NCBI RefSeq assembly: GCF_004116455.1 | Contig: NZ_PDJU01000003.1 | Coordinates: 124,001-188,000, forward strand | Origin: Arcobacter sp. F155 | Lineage (GTDB): Bacteria; Campylobacterota; Campylobacteria; Campylobacterales; Arcobacteraceae | DNA length: 64,000 nt | Reading direction: 5' to 3' | Part shown: positions 54,807 through 64,000 of the stretch, in pieces | Layout of the letters: each line of letters opens with the position of its first letter | Numbering within the stretch: position 1 is the first letter of the stretch | Made by a program: the position numbers and the translations under genes | The notes under the pieces: generated by a model | What the model saw: the letters and a program-made list of their open reading frames with translations, nothing else | Told to the model about the DNA's origin: nothing | Databases searched by the model: none

Positions 54807-56108
54807 TTAAAGAGAGCTTTTAATAGCCTCTATTAATCTATCAATATCCTCTTTTGTTTGTGAATAGTGAACAGAAATTCTAAGCCATCCTGGTTTTTCC
54901 TCTAACTCTTCTTTAGAAGTTTTACCTAATAAATCATGTCCATATGGTCCTGCACAAGAACATCCAGCTCTTGTTTGAACACCACTATTCGAAGATAGTT
55001 TTTCACATATCTTATATGGGTTTAAATTGGCAATATTAAAAGAGACAATTCCTATATTCTCTTCTTCTTTATTACCATAGATTGTAATACCTTCTATTTT
55101 TTCTAAACCTTCTAGTAAGTGAGAAAGAAGTTCTTTCTTTTGCTCTTTTATAAACTCAAAACCTATTTCATTTCTAAGTTGATAAGCAAGTGCTGCACGA
55201 ATAAGTTGTAAAATTCCAGGAGTTCCTGCTGTTTCTCTAGCACTAATATCTTTTTCATACTCTTGTACTTGAGCATTTACATAAGCTACAGTTCCACCAC
55301 CTGCAAAAGTTGGAGCTAAAGTTTCATCAACTAATGATTTTCTAATAGCAAGAACTCCACAACTTGATGGACCTCCAAGAAGTTTATGGGGAGACATTAC
55401 AAGGGCATCATATAATTCACAAGGAATATTCATATATGAAGAACTAGCCGCTGCATCAAAACATACAGTTGCTCCATAAAGTCTCAATAGTCTTGAAATC
55501 TCTTCATATGGTGTTATGATTCCTGTAACATTTGAAGCTATACAAAAACATCCAATAATCTCTCTATGTCGATTCTCTTGTAAAATCTCTTTTAGCTGTC
55601 TAAGGTCAATTAAACCTTCATCAGTAAGTCTTATTCTTTGAACTTCACAAAGTGCTTCTCTGTAGCTTACTTCATTTGAGTGATGTTCATAAGGCCCAAC
55701 TATAATAAGAGGTAATTTCTTTTTTGCAACAGCTATTTTAAATCTTTTTAGTGTTGCTGGTGGAATATACACACCAAGTAGTTCTTGGAACTTCTTTATT
55801 GCAGATGTTGCTCCACAACCAGAAGGAATAATAGCAAACTCTTCATTTAGCTCTAAACTATTGCTTAGGCTCTCTATTGCTTCATTATAATATTGGTTTG
55901 TAATATTTGCATTTAAAGACTCTTTAGAGTGTGTATTAGCATATGTTTCAAGCACATCTCTTATACGGTTCTCTATTTGTCTAAACGCAAGTCCAGAAGC
56001 TGTATAGTCAAAGTAATCGCTTTTGTTCTTACCTATAGTGTTGTATCTAATAAAATCTAATGTATTGGTATTTTTATCAAAAAATGGTCTGTAGATATCT
56101 TTTTTCAT
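54807..56108 (-). CDS. Class V aminotransferase (cysteine desulfurase-like)
   Basis: 433 residues. The PLP Lys is in MSPHKLLGGPSSCG, and the C-terminal catalytic-type Cys segment is RAGCSCAGPYGHDLLG, close to SufS/NifS-like enzymes. It may release sulfur from cysteine or act on a related substrate. It is on the same strand as the cys operon but has its own -10 box (TATAAT, 56131-56136 minus) and is separated by a hairpin, so it is a separate unit. Confidence 0.75.
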   Translation of the reverse strand: MKKDIYRPFFDKNTNTLDFIRYNTIGKNKSDYFDYTASGLAFRQIENRIRDVLETYANTHSKESLNANITNQYYNEAIESLSNSLELNEEFAIIPSGCGATSAIKKFQELLGVYIPPATLKRFKIAVAKKKLPLIIVGPYEHHSNEVSYREALCEVQRIRLTDEGLIDLRQLKEILQENRHREIIGCFCIASNVTGIITPYEEISRLLRLYGATVCFDAAASSSYMNIPCELYDALVMSPHKLLGGPSSCGVLAIRKSLVDETLAPTFAGGGTVAYVNAQVQEYEKDISARETAGTPGILQLIRAALAYQLRNEIGFEFIKEQKKELLSHLLEGLEKIEGITIYGNKEEENIGIVSFNIANLNPYKICEKLSSNSGVQTRAGCSCAGPYGHDLLGKTSKEELEEKPGWLRISVHYSQTKEDIDRLIEAIKSSL

Positions 56109-56150
56109 TAAATAATTTTAACTTATTTAGATTATATGTTTAATTAATAA

Positions 56151-56174
56151 TAGAAAAGAATTTAATCTTTTCTA
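56151..56174 (-). terminator. Hairpin after the sulfite reductase gene
   Basis: TAGAAAAGA and TCTTTTCTA arms with six bases between. It directly follows the stop codon at 56175 on the minus strand, though its T-run is weak. Confidence 0.45.
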
Positions 56175-57731
56175 CTATTTCGCTTTTGTAATGATGAAAT
56201 CATGGAATGATGAATGTTCAGAAGCTATATATTCATTTATAATCTCTTCAACATTTTCATTTACATCTTCAACTGCAAATTTAATTCCAGTTTTTTGGTT
56301 AAATTGAGACTTGTCTCCTTCAAGGAAACCACCAACAAGAAGCTCAAATCCTGTAACAGTTTTTCCATCTTTTTTAACTTTTGTTCCCATAAAACCAAGG
56401 TCAACAATATGTGGGTGAGCACAAGAGTTAGGACAACCATTTACAGAAATAGAAACTCTTTCTCCAAAATCAGGGAATTTGTTTTCTAAGTGGTCAACTA
56501 ATCTTTTTGCAACACCTTTTGTTTCTGAAATTGCAAATTTACAGAAGTCAATACCTGTACATGCTTGAACCCTTGCTCTAAAGTTAGATGGGTAAGGGTA
56601 AATATTAACTTTTTCTAGTTCTTTAGCAAACTCTTCAGCAGTATCGCTATTTGCATCTAAGATGATAATATTTTGAGTAACTGTAGATTTAAGTGCAGTT
56701 GCTCCATATTTTTCAAATAGTTCAATTAGGTCATTTAATCCCTCAACACCAATGTGTCCAGAGTTTAATGCACACCCAATATAGCTTTTACCTTTTTGCT
56801 TACTTTGGTGAATTCCAAAGTGCTCTCTAAATCTTGAGTTTGTATATTCAATCTCATTTGGTTCTTTGATTTTAAATGTTAAAGAAGCTTGTAACTCTTC
56901 AACAAACTTTTCAATTCCCCACTCTTCAATTAAGTGCCCAAGTCTAGCTTTATTTCTTTTTTCTCTTAATCCATGGTCTCTATAGATTTTAGTAATAGCT
57001 TTAGCTGCTGGAACAACTTGTGATGGTGTAACATATCCAATATGATTAGCAACTCTTTTATTTGAAGCTAAACCACCACCAACACTTACTGCAAATTGGA
57101 TTCTTCCATTCTCTTGTTTTACAGCATTGAAACTAACATCTTGGATTTCATGGTGCATACAGTTTTTAGAACATCCATTTACACCAACTTTATATTTTCT
57201 AGGAAGGTTAGAGAATACTCTATTTCCTTTAAATGCTTCATTTAGTTTATCAACTGTTTCTCTTACATCAGCGATTTCTTCATGGTCAATACCATTAATA
57301 GGACATGAAACAACGTTTCTTGGAACGTCTCCTGCTGCAAAAATAGATGATAATCCTACTGTATCAAGAAGTCTGAAGATTTCTGGTAAATCAACTACTT
57401 TGATAAAGTGAAACTGTAAATCTTGTCTTGTTGTAAAATCAGCAGTTCCCCTTGCATATTTTTCAGATATCTCAGATACAACTTTTAGTTGAGGAAGTGT
57501 TAATTGACCACCTTCAAGTTTAACTCTAAGCATGAAATATAAAGTGTTATCATCATCTGCTTGTAGATTTTTGTTTTGTGTGTACATTCCGTACCATTTA
57601 AATCTATCAATATCTTCTGGGTCTACTTCTTCACCTGTAACTGCATAAAGATAGATGTCTTGAAGTACATCAAGACCATCTTTCTCTTTTTTGATTCGTT
57701 CTACTCTTTGTGCTTTAGTTTCTTTTGCCAT
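56175..57731 (-). CDS. Siroheme sulfite reductase (ferredoxin-type) hemoprotein
   Basis: 518 residues. Nitrite/sulfite reductase fold with two repeats: an early RGTADFTTRQDLQFHFI and the [4Fe-4S]-siroheme motifs CTGIDFCKF and NGCPNSCAHP. It reduces sulfite to sulfide in assimilation; a nitrite reductase of the NirA type cannot be excluded by sequence alone, but the cysDN neighbours favour sulfite. It follows cysN by 3 bp. No flavoprotein partner is encoded here, so ferredoxin is the likely donor. Confidence 0.88.
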   Translation of the reverse strand: MAKETKAQRVERIKKEKDGLDVLQDIYLYAVTGEEVDPEDIDRFKWYGMYTQNKNLQADDDNTLYFMLRVKLEGGQLTLPQLKVVSEISEKYARGTADFTTRQDLQFHFIKVVDLPEIFRLLDTVGLSSIFAAGDVPRNVVSCPINGIDHEEIADVRETVDKLNEAFKGNRVFSNLPRKYKVGVNGCSKNCMHHEIQDVSFNAVKQENGRIQFAVSVGGGLASNKRVANHIGYVTPSQVVPAAKAITKIYRDHGLREKRNKARLGHLIEEWGIEKFVEELQASLTFKIKEPNEIEYTNSRFREHFGIHQSKQKGKSYIGCALNSGHIGVEGLNDLIELFEKYGATALKSTVTQNIIILDANSDTAEEFAKELEKVNIYPYPSNFRARVQACTGIDFCKFAISETKGVAKRLVDHLENKFPDFGERVSISVNGCPNSCAHPHIVDLGFMGTKVKKDGKTVTGFELLVGGFLEGDKSQFNQKTGIKFAVEDVNENVEEIINEYIASEHSSFHDFIITKAK

Positions 57732-57734
57732 GAG

Positions 57735-59195
57735 TTATCCTAAAATCTCTTTACATCCCCACTCAGGGAAGTTATCTCTAATATATTGGTTTAAAGCTAT
57801 TTCAGCTTTTGTATACTCTCTTAACTCTTCATCTTTACTTTGAGTTTCAACTGCATCTACAATCATACCAGCACCAACTGTTGAGTTTGTATATCTATCA
57901 ATGATAATAAAACTTCCAGTGTGTCTATTTTCATAGTATGAATCAACAGCAATTTGTCTATCTAAAGATAATGAACATTTTGCAATATCATTTAGTTCAA
58001 GACTATCTGTAGAGATTTCTTTAAAGCTATTGATATCTTTTTTGAATTCAATTGCTTTAAATGAACCATTTATAACAGAAGTAGCTCTTTTAATTATATA
58101 GCTATTGTTTAACTCCATTGGTTTTTCATCCATCCAAACTACCATTACATTTAGTTTGTTTGAAACTTGAGGAATAGAGTTTGATTTTACAATCATGTCT
58201 CCTCTTGAAATATCAATTTCATCTTTTAATGTAATTGTTGTAGCCATTGGTGCATATGCTGTTTCAATAGTCTCAACAGTTTCATCTTTTCCTATTGGTC
58301 TTAAGTCTTTAACATCATTTGAAACAATTGATTTAACAACTGATGTTTTTCTTGATGGTAAAACTGTAATCTCATCACCAACAGATATTTTACCACTTGC
58401 AATAGTTCCAGAAAAACCTCTAAAGTTTAAGTGAGGTCTAGAAACATATTGAACTGGTAGTCTAAAGTCATCATTTTCATCATGGTGAATTTCTACACTA
58501 TCAAGTAATCCCATTAATGGAAGACCTTCATACCAAGAACATTTAGGAGAAATTGAAACAATATTATCTCCATCTAATGCAGAGATTGGAATATAGTTAA
58601 AGTTAATATCTTCATTATGAGGAAGATTTGGAATAATCTCTTCATAATCTTTTTTAATCTCTTCAAATCTCTCTTTGCTAAAGTCAACTAAATCCATTTT
58701 ATTAATAGCAACAATTAGGTTTTTAATTCCTAATAATGAAGCGATATAAGAGTGTCTTTTAGTTTGAGTTAAAACACCTTGTCTAGCATCAATAAGAATA
58801 ATCGCTAAGTCTGCTGTTGAAGCTCCTGTAGCCATGTTTCTTGTATATTGCTCATGACCTGGAGTGTCTGCAATAATAAACTTTCTTTTATCAGTTGAGA
58901 AGAATCTATAAGCAACATCAATAGTAATACCTTGTTCTCGCTCACTTGCTAGTCCATCAACTAAAAGTGCAAGGTCAATTTTATCCCCTGTTGTACCACT
59001 TTTTTTAGAGTCTTTTTCAATAGATGCTAATTGGTCTTCAAAAATCATTTTTGAATCATAAAGAAGTCTTCCAATTAAAGTACTTTTACCATCATCAACT
59101 GAACCACAAGTAATAAATCTAAGAATCTCTTTGTGTTCATGCTCTTTTAAATATTGTTCAATATTTTCAGCAATTAAATCTGATTGGTGTGCCAT
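57735..59195 (-). CDS. cysN: Sulfate adenylyltransferase subunit 1 (GTPase) CysN
   Basis: 486 residues. EF-Tu-like GTPase: GSVDDGKSTLIGRLLYD (G1), REQGITIDVAYRFF (switch), DTPGHEQYTRNM (G3) and NKMDLVDF (G4), followed by two beta-barrel domains. GTP hydrolysis drives APS formation by CysD. There is no fused APS kinase (CysC) domain. Its start overlaps the cysD stop by one base. Confidence 0.96.
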   Translation of the reverse strand: MAHQSDLIAENIEQYLKEHEHKEILRFITCGSVDDGKSTLIGRLLYDSKMIFEDQLASIEKDSKKSGTTGDKIDLALLVDGLASEREQGITIDVAYRFFSTDKRKFIIADTPGHEQYTRNMATGASTADLAIILIDARQGVLTQTKRHSYIASLLGIKNLIVAINKMDLVDFSKERFEEIKKDYEEIIPNLPHNEDINFNYIPISALDGDNIVSISPKCSWYEGLPLMGLLDSVEIHHDENDDFRLPVQYVSRPHLNFRGFSGTIASGKISVGDEITVLPSRKTSVVKSIVSNDVKDLRPIGKDETVETIETAYAPMATTITLKDEIDISRGDMIVKSNSIPQVSNKLNVMVVWMDEKPMELNNSYIIKRATSVINGSFKAIEFKKDINSFKEISTDSLELNDIAKCSLSLDRQIAVDSYYENRHTGSFIIIDRYTNSTVGAGMIVDAVETQSKDEELREYTKAEIALNQYIRDNFPEWGCKEILG

Positions 59196-60118
59196 TAAAA
59201 ATACCCCTCTTGTTTTTTCTTCTCCATTGATGCGTCACCATCACTATCAATTAATCTACCTTGTCTTTCAGATGTTGTACAAACTAACATCTCTTGAATA
59301 ATCTCAGGTAAAGTAGTTGCTTCACTCTCAACTGCTCCTGTTAGTGGATAACATCCAAGTGTTCTAAATCTCACTTTCTCTTTCTTAGCAGTTTTTCTTA
59401 ACTCTTCTGGCATTCTTTCATCATCTACCATGATTTTTGTACCCATGTATTCAACTACTTCTCTTTCTTTTGAGAAGTATAAATCAGGAATAGGTATTTG
59501 CTCTAAATAGATATATTGCCAAATATCAAGCTCAGTCCAGTTTGATAATGGGAATACTCTAATAGACTCACCTTTTGTGTGTCTACCGTTATAGATATTC
59601 CATAACTCTGGTCTTTGGTTTTTTGGGTCCCATCTGTGGTTTTCATCTCTAAATGAGTAAATTCTCTCTTTAGCTCTTGATTTTTCTTCATCTCTTCTAG
59701 CCCCACCAAATACTGCATCAAACTTTTGAATATCTAGCATTTGTTTTAGACCTTGAGTCTTCATAATATCAGTATGTAAAGCAGAACCATGTTCAAATGG
59801 AGAAATATCCATTTCGATTCCCTTTGGATTAGAGTAAACGATTAATTCCATTCCTACTTCTTTTGCTCGTCTATCTCTAAACTCAATCATCTCTTTAAAT
59901 TTCCATTTAGTATCTACGTGTACTAAAGGAAGTGGTGGCGGTGCTGGATAGAAAGCCTTTTGTAAAATATGTAGCATTACAGAAGAGTCTTTTCCTACTG
60001 AGTAAAGCATTGCTGGGTTTGAAAACTCAGCTATTACTTCTCTCATAATATGCATTGATTCAGCTTCTAATTGTTTTAAATGTGTAAGTCTTTCAGTACT
60101 TATATTTATTTCACTCAT
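59195..60118 (-). CDS. cysD: Sulfate adenylyltransferase subunit 2 CysD
   Basis: 307 residues from ATG 60118 ([21 protein letters not shown]); a five-residue longer start at 60133 lacks a ribosome site. The PP-loop motif [12 protein letters not shown] is near the N-terminus, and the family segments [31 protein letters not shown] and a C-terminal RQGRLIDSD are present. With CysN it makes APS from sulfate and ATP. cysH lies 71 bp upstream in the same direction. Confidence 0.96.
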   Translation of the reverse strand: MSEINISTERLTHLKQLEAESMHIMREVIAEFSNPAMLYSVGKDSSVMLHILQKAFYPAPPPLPLVHVDTKWKFKEMIEFRDRRAKEVGMELIVYSNPKGIEMDISPFEHGSALHTDIMKTQGLKQMLDIQKFDAVFGGARRDEEKSRAKERIYSFRDENHRWDPKNQRPELWNIYNGRHTKGESIRVFPLSNWTELDIWQYIYLEQIPIPDLYFSKEREVVEYMGTKIMVDDERMPEELRKTAKKEKVRFRTLGCYPLTGAVESEATTLPEIIQEMLVCTTSERQGRLIDSDGDASMEKKKQEGYF

Positions 60119-60188
60119 TATATCTCGTCCCATTAATTTTTTGTTTTAGATTCCCTCAAATTAAAAGTTTGAATTCATCTACATTTAA

Positions 60189-60884
60189 CTACTTTGCGTG
60201 TAATCCGCACTCTTTATGCTCAGGGTTTTCCCACCACCATCTTCCAGCTCTAATATCTTCACCATCCTTAATGGCTCTGGTACAGGGTGCACATCCAATA
60301 CTAGGGAAACCTTGGTCATGAAGTTTGTTATATGGAACATTGTTTTGTTTAATGTAATTCCATACATCTTCTTCACTCCAGTTGATTAGAGGATTAACTT
60401 TGATTACTTCAAAGTTTTCATCATATTCAACTACTGGCATATCTGTTCTTGTAACACTTTGTGCTGCTCTAAGACCTGTAATCCAAACCTTTAAAGGTTT
60501 AAGTGCTCGTCTAAGAGGCTCCATTTTTCTAATGTTACAGCAATTTTTTCTATTTTCAATACTCTCAAAGTGTCCATTGATACCTTGTTTTTGATAAAGC
60601 TCTTCTACCTTTTCATTTAAAGGGAAAAAAACATTTAACTTAACACCATATTTTAGGTTTGTAGCATCCATAACATCATATGTTTCAGGATGTAATCTTC
60701 CCGTATCTAGTGTAAAGATATTTGCACTTTTATCTACTTTTAGAACCATGTCTGTTAAAACTTGGTCTTCTGCACCTAAGCTACTTGATAAAGCAGCATC
60801 TTGTCCATACTCCTTTATGAAGTATTCTGTAATCTCTTGTGCAGTTGAGTTTTGAAACTTTTGGTTTAAATCATTGATGTCCAT
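60189..60884 (-). CDS. cysH: [4Fe-4S] adenylylsulfate (APS) reductase CysH
   Basis: 231 residues. PP-loop SSSLGAEDQVLTDM near residue 35. It has the double-Cys and CxxC pair (NRKNCCNIRK and GCAPCTRAI) that ligate a [4Fe-4S] cluster in APS reductases, and the C-terminal KECGLH with the catalytic Cys. This means APS is reduced directly to sulfite and no PAPS step is needed, which fits the absence of cysC here. It lies 11 bp after the DUF2061 gene. Confidence 0.95.
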   Translation of the reverse strand: MDINDLNQKFQNSTAQEITEYFIKEYGQDAALSSSLGAEDQVLTDMVLKVDKSANIFTLDTGRLHPETYDVMDATNLKYGVKLNVFFPLNEKVEELYQKQGINGHFESIENRKNCCNIRKMEPLRRALKPLKVWITGLRAAQSVTRTDMPVVEYDENFEVIKVNPLINWSEEDVWNYIKQNNVPYNKLHDQGFPSIGCAPCTRAIKDGEDIRAGRWWWENPEHKECGLHAK

Positions 60885-60895
60885 AATTGCCTTTT

Positions 60896-61120
60896 TTAAA
60901 TTTGATAATCAGGTTCTTTAGTTTTTCCAAAGGAAATTTTATTCCATGCTCTTTCATGGAAGTAATACAATATCATTTTAGTAACAAGTTCAATTGAACC
61001 AATTGAAGCTGCCATTCCTAAATTACCTGTAATAAAATAAGAGATGATGATTGTATCTAGCGTTCCAACTGTACGCCAAGAGACAGTTTTTACAACTGAT
61101 CTGTAAGCTTTTTCTGCCAT
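60896..61120 (-). CDS. DUF2061 small membrane protein
   Basis: 74 residues with two hydrophobic segments (SWRTVGTLDTIIISYFITG and ASIGSIELVTKMILYYFHE). It matches DUF2061, a family often found next to sulfate assimilation genes and sometimes fused to CysC. The role is unknown, but its position between cysK and cysH supports a link to sulfur handling at the membrane. Confidence 0.85.
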   Translation of the reverse strand: MAEKAYRSVVKTVSWRTVGTLDTIIISYFITGNLGMAASIGSIELVTKMILYYFHERAWNKISFGKTKEPDYQI

Positions 61121-61156
61121 ATTTACCCCATAGAATTATTGAATGATGATGAGTTT

Positions 61157-62083
61157 TTACTCATCATCATATAGACCAACACTTAAGTATCTCTCTCCTG
61201 TGTCACAAAGAATAGTAACGATTGTTTTACCTTTGTTTTCTGGTCTTGCTGCAACTTGCTCTGCAATGAATGCATTTGCTCCAGCTGAGATACCAACTAA
61301 TAGACCTTCGCTGCTAGCTAAATTTCTAGAAGCTGCAATTGCATCTTCATTTGAAACTTGTACTACTTCATCATAAACAGTAGTATTTAATACATCTGGA
61401 ACAAATCCAGCACCAATACCTTGAATTCTGTGTGGTCCTGGTTTACCACCACTTAATACAGGAGAAGCTTCTGGCTCAACTGCAATTACTTGAATATCAG
61501 GGTTGTGTTGTTTTAATACTTCACCAATACCAGTGATAGAACCACCTGTACCAATAGCTGCAACTAAGATATCAACTTTTCCGTCAGTGTCATCTAAAAT
61601 CTCTTTTGCAGTTGTTTTTCTGTGAATATCTGGGTTTGCACCATTTGCAAATTGTTGAGGAACAAATGAGTTTTCAGTTTTTTCAGCTAATTCATTTGCT
61701 TTTTCAACAGCACCTTTCATTCCTTTTTCTGGCTCAGTAAGTACTAATTCAGCACCTAAAGCTTTTAATAATTTTCTTCTTTCAATACTCATTGATGAAG
61801 GCATAGTAAGGATTAACTTGATTCCAAGTCCTGCACAAACAGAAGCTAAAGCAATACCAGTATTTCCTGATGTTGGCTCAATAACTGTTGTATTTTCATT
61901 GATTAAGTTTTGCTCTAAAGCAGCTTTAATCATGTTTGTACCAATTCTATCTTTTACTGAATGAGTTGGGTTCATAAACTCACATTTTCCTAAAACTGTA
62001 GCTCCACTTTTTTCACTCGCTGCTTGTAACTTTACAAGAGGTGTATTTCCAATTAATTCTGTAACATTGTTTGCAAATTTCAT
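61157..62083 (-). CDS. cysK: Cysteine synthase A
   Basis: 308 residues. It makes cysteine from O-acetylserine and sulfide. The PLP Lys is in NPTHSVKDRIG, the substrate loop is PTSGNTGIALA, and the PLP phosphate site is GTGGSITGIGE. The C-terminus has ILCDTGERYLSVGLY. It lies between the Rrf2-type regulator and the DUF2061 gene. In Bacillus, CysK also binds the Rrf2 regulator CymR, which may be relevant here. Confidence 0.96.
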   Translation of the reverse strand: MKFANNVTELIGNTPLVKLQAASEKSGATVLGKCEFMNPTHSVKDRIGTNMIKAALEQNLINENTTVIEPTSGNTGIALASVCAGLGIKLILTMPSSMSIERRKLLKALGAELVLTEPEKGMKGAVEKANELAEKTENSFVPQQFANGANPDIHRKTTAKEILDDTDGKVDILVAAIGTGGSITGIGEVLKQHNPDIQVIAVEPEASPVLSGGKPGPHRIQGIGAGFVPDVLNTTVYDEVVQVSNEDAIAASRNLASSEGLLVGISAGANAFIAEQVAARPENKGKTIVTILCDTGERYLSVGLYDDE

Positions 62084-62101
62084 TTTTTATATCCTTTCTA
62101 T

Positions 62102-62515
62102 TTATATACTGTAATGTAAAAATTCGTTATATTTGTCTTGATATTCATCTAGTTTTGCTAGTGAGATATCAAACAGTTCTTTTGTGCTTTTCTTAGCATC
62201 ATCAAAGAAGATATTTAAAATCGGGTTATCAGCTTTGCTATCGATGATTTTTAAATCACCTTCAAGGGCAACTAAAATATCCTTTACTGAAATATCTTCA
62301 GGCTTCTGAGCTAATACATATCCACCTTTTGCTCCCCTGATACTTTTTACTAGTTCAGCTCGTCTAAGCTTTCCTAGTAATTGCTCAAGATAGTTTTGTG
62401 GAATATTAGCATTTGATGAAATCTCCTTAATTTGCATGGGAGATTCATCTTCGTGCTTACTTAATTCATACATGGCTGTTAGACCATATACACCTTTTGT
62501 TGAAATTAGAGGCAT
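62102..62515 (-). CDS. Rrf2-family regulator, CymR-like (no Cys)
   Basis: 137 residues. The winged HTH has STKGVYGLTAMYELSKHED, IKEISSNANIPQNYLEQLL and SIRGAKGGYVLA, the Rrf2 signature. There are no Cys residues at all, so it cannot bind an Fe-S cluster as IscR or NsrR do and is closer to CymR, the cysteine metabolism repressor. It sits between metY and cysK and probably regulates the whole sulfur operon. Confidence 0.88.
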   Translation of the reverse strand: MPLISTKGVYGLTAMYELSKHEDESPMQIKEISSNANIPQNYLEQLLGKLRRAELVKSIRGAKGGYVLAQKPEDISVKDILVALEGDLKIIDSKADNPILNIFFDDAKKSTKELFDISLAKLDEYQDKYNEFLHYSI

Positions 62516-62526
62516 TACTGTTATCC

Positions 62527-63795
62527 TTACGCTAATGCTTGCTCTAAGTCTTCAATTAAATCTTTTGGATTTTCTAATCCAATAGATAACCTAACAGTGC
62601 TAGGATTCACACCTGCTTTTAATAACTCTTCTTCACTCATTTGTGAATGAGTTGTTGAAGCTGGGTGTACAATTAACGACTTAGAATCACCAATGTTTAC
62701 AACAACACTAAATAACTTAGCTTGGTCAATTATTGTTTTTGCTGCTTCATAAGATTCAGCTTCAAAAGAGATAAGACCAGAAGACTTACCATCTTTGAAA
62801 TATTTTTGTGCTTTGTCATAGTCTGCATTTGACTCTAATCCAGGGTAGTTAACTGATTTAACTTTTGGATGAGATTCTAAAAATTTGGCTACTTCTAAAG
62901 CACTGTTTGAATGTTTTTCCATTCTAATATCTAAAGTTTCAATTGCTTGTAATAGTAACCATGAGTTATGTGGTGACTGTGCAGCTCCAATATCTCTTAA
63001 AAGGTTTAATCTAATTCTTAAACAAAAGTTTGGAAGAGGAACATCAACATAAACTAATCCATGATATGATTCATCTGGCTCAACAAAGTGTGAATATCTG
63101 TTTGCATTTTCTTTGAAAAACTCTGCTAAACCATCTCTTTCAACAACAATACCACCAACAGCAGTACCTTGACCGTTTGTATATTTAGAAGTTGAGTGAA
63201 CAACTACATCTACTCCCCATGAAATTGGGTTAAATAAAGCTGCACTTGCAACTGTATTATCACAAACTGTTAAAACACCATTTCTTTTAGCGATTTCAAC
63301 AATTTTTTCTACATCTGCAATAGCAATTTGTGGGTTTGATAATGATTCAAAGAAGATAGCTTTTGTTTTATCATCAATTTGCTCTTCTAAATCACTAGCA
63401 TCAGCACTTTTAAATACTTTTGCAGTAATCCCAAATCTTTTAATAGTGTGAGTTAATAAAGTAACTGCACCACCATATAGTTTGTCTGAGATTAAAATAT
63501 TATCACCTGCTTCAGCAACATTTGCAATAGCATAGAAGATTGCAGATTGACCACTTGCTGTACAAATAGCAGCTGCTCCACCTTCAAGTTGTGCAAATCT
63601 TTGTTCTAATACATCAGTAGTAGGGTTCGTAAGTCTAGTATAAATAGAACCTAACTCTTTTAATGCAAATAAGTTTGCTGCGTGTTCTGCATCCCTAAAT
63701 GCATAAGCAGTTGTTTGTGCGATTGGCACAGACATAGTACCCCAACCTTCTTTGTTGTTGTAACCTCCATGAACTGCAATTGTTTCTTTTTGCAT
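62527..63795 (-). CDS. metY: O-acetylhomoserine sulfhydrylase/aminocarboxypropyltransferase
   Basis: 422 residues of the Cys/Met metabolism PLP family. The PLP Lys is in HSTSKYTNGQGTAVGG, and the N-terminal TIAVHGGYNNKEGWGTMSVP and the C-terminal VRLSIGLENPKDLIEDLEQAL are typical. It makes homocysteine from O-acetylhomoserine and sulfide. The length favours MetY over CysK-type or CGS enzymes. First gene of the minus-strand sulfur operon. RBS AAAGGA. Confidence 0.93.
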   Translation of the reverse strand: MQKETIAVHGGYNNKEGWGTMSVPIAQTTAYAFRDAEHAANLFALKELGSIYTRLTNPTTDVLEQRFAQLEGGAAAICTASGQSAIFYAIANVAEAGDNILISDKLYGGAVTLLTHTIKRFGITAKVFKSADASDLEEQIDDKTKAIFFESLSNPQIAIADVEKIVEIAKRNGVLTVCDNTVASAALFNPISWGVDVVVHSTSKYTNGQGTAVGGIVVERDGLAEFFKENANRYSHFVEPDESYHGLVYVDVPLPNFCLRIRLNLLRDIGAAQSPHNSWLLLQAIETLDIRMEKHSNSALEVAKFLESHPKVKSVNYPGLESNADYDKAQKYFKDGKSSGLISFEAESYEAAKTIIDQAKLFSVVVNIGDSKSLIVHPASTTHSQMSEEELLKAGVNPSTVRLSIGLENPKDLIEDLEQALA

Positions 63796-63838
63796 TTTTT
63801 TTCCTTTATAAAATTGTCTTTTTTTATTTTGTAGTGAA

Positions 63839-63867
63839 ATTGTATAATATTTTTAAATTAAAGTCAA
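63839..63867 (-). promoter_or_regulatory. Promoter of the metY-cys operon
   Basis: On the minus strand TTGACT (63862-63867), 17 bases, then TACAAT (63839-63844). The predicted leader is about 37 bases. Upstream are three TGATTAA copies (63880, 63923, 63942) that may be operator sites. Confidence 0.55.
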
Positions 63868-64000
63868 GTGTTTTAATAGTGATTAATCAAATAGGCTTTA
63901 TATCTGGGCTGTGAATTATAGTTGATTAACTTAGTATGGATTGATTAAGATGTTAAGAAAATATTTGTTATAATCCCCATTATATCAAAGTTATAAGTAT

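Overview
The window is AT-rich chromosomal DNA from a member of the Campylobacterota, most like the Arcobacter group. Three things point there: the nap gene order A-G-H-B-F-L-D without napC; dnaA-dnaN-gyrB with TTTTCAC-type DnaA boxes on both sides of dnaA; and a mix of many two-component, chemotaxis and Crp/Fnr-type regulators with assimilatory sulfate genes. I saw no phage, IS element, CRISPR array, tRNA or rRNA. The RND pump gene at the left edge is cut by the window boundary.

Layout. 1-7.2 kb: end of an RND efflux pump with its TetR regulator, a YqaA-like membrane protein, two EamA exporters, an SRP RNA gene, an HTH/coiled-coil protein, queF and a flavin oxidoreductase. 7.2-11.9 kb: two tandem LRV-like paralogues with Cys clusters, an AraC regulator whose reading frame lacks a normal start codon, a LysE exporter, a 3-hydroxyisobutyrate-dehydrogenase-like enzyme, ZupT and a DUF3010 protein. 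12.5-18.1 kb: replication origin region, with gyrB, dnaN and dnaA on the minus strand, DnaA boxes in both gaps around dnaA, and ruvC leaving in the other direction. 18-26.6 kb: exporter, purN, a CheY/CheX/diguanylate cyclase triad, a TRIC-like channel, YedE/YedF sulfur (or selenium) genes, a cytochrome b561 and its two-component system. 27.6-33.5 kb: seven tightly packed minus-strand genes encoding a MacB/LolD-type ABC transporter, a stand-alone heme-copper-oxidase-like protein with an incomplete CuB site, a multi-TM protein, YceI, a thioredoxin-fold-like protein and a phosphoesterase. This is the best candidate here for an uncharacterised system.

33.6-37.7 kb: glutaminase, typA, two very small ORFs, and hsp20 under a promoter that carries a near-perfect CIRCE (HrcA) operator. 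37.3-46.9 kb: CheY-like regulator, a Cache/CZB chemoreceptor, a YgbA-like protein, hemerythrin, two Crp/Fnr-family regulators each preceded by a perfect TTGAT-N4-ATCAA box, a phosphoesterase, a PAS histidine kinase and a NarX/PilJ-like sensor with no output domain. 47.2-54.4 kb: complete periplasmic nitrate reductase operon with a palindromic activator site predicted at -41.5, plus an 86-residue protein of unknown role inside the operon. 54.4-64 kb: PAS protein, class V aminotransferase, and a long minus-strand sulfate-to-cysteine/homocysteine operon (metY, CymR-like Rrf2 regulator, cysK, DUF2061, cysH, cysD, cysN, sulfite reductase).

Together these suggest a motile, microaerobic or nitrate-respiring bacterium that senses O2, NO or nitrate and assimilates sulfate. 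Functions are inferred from motifs and family knowledge, and no database search was run.
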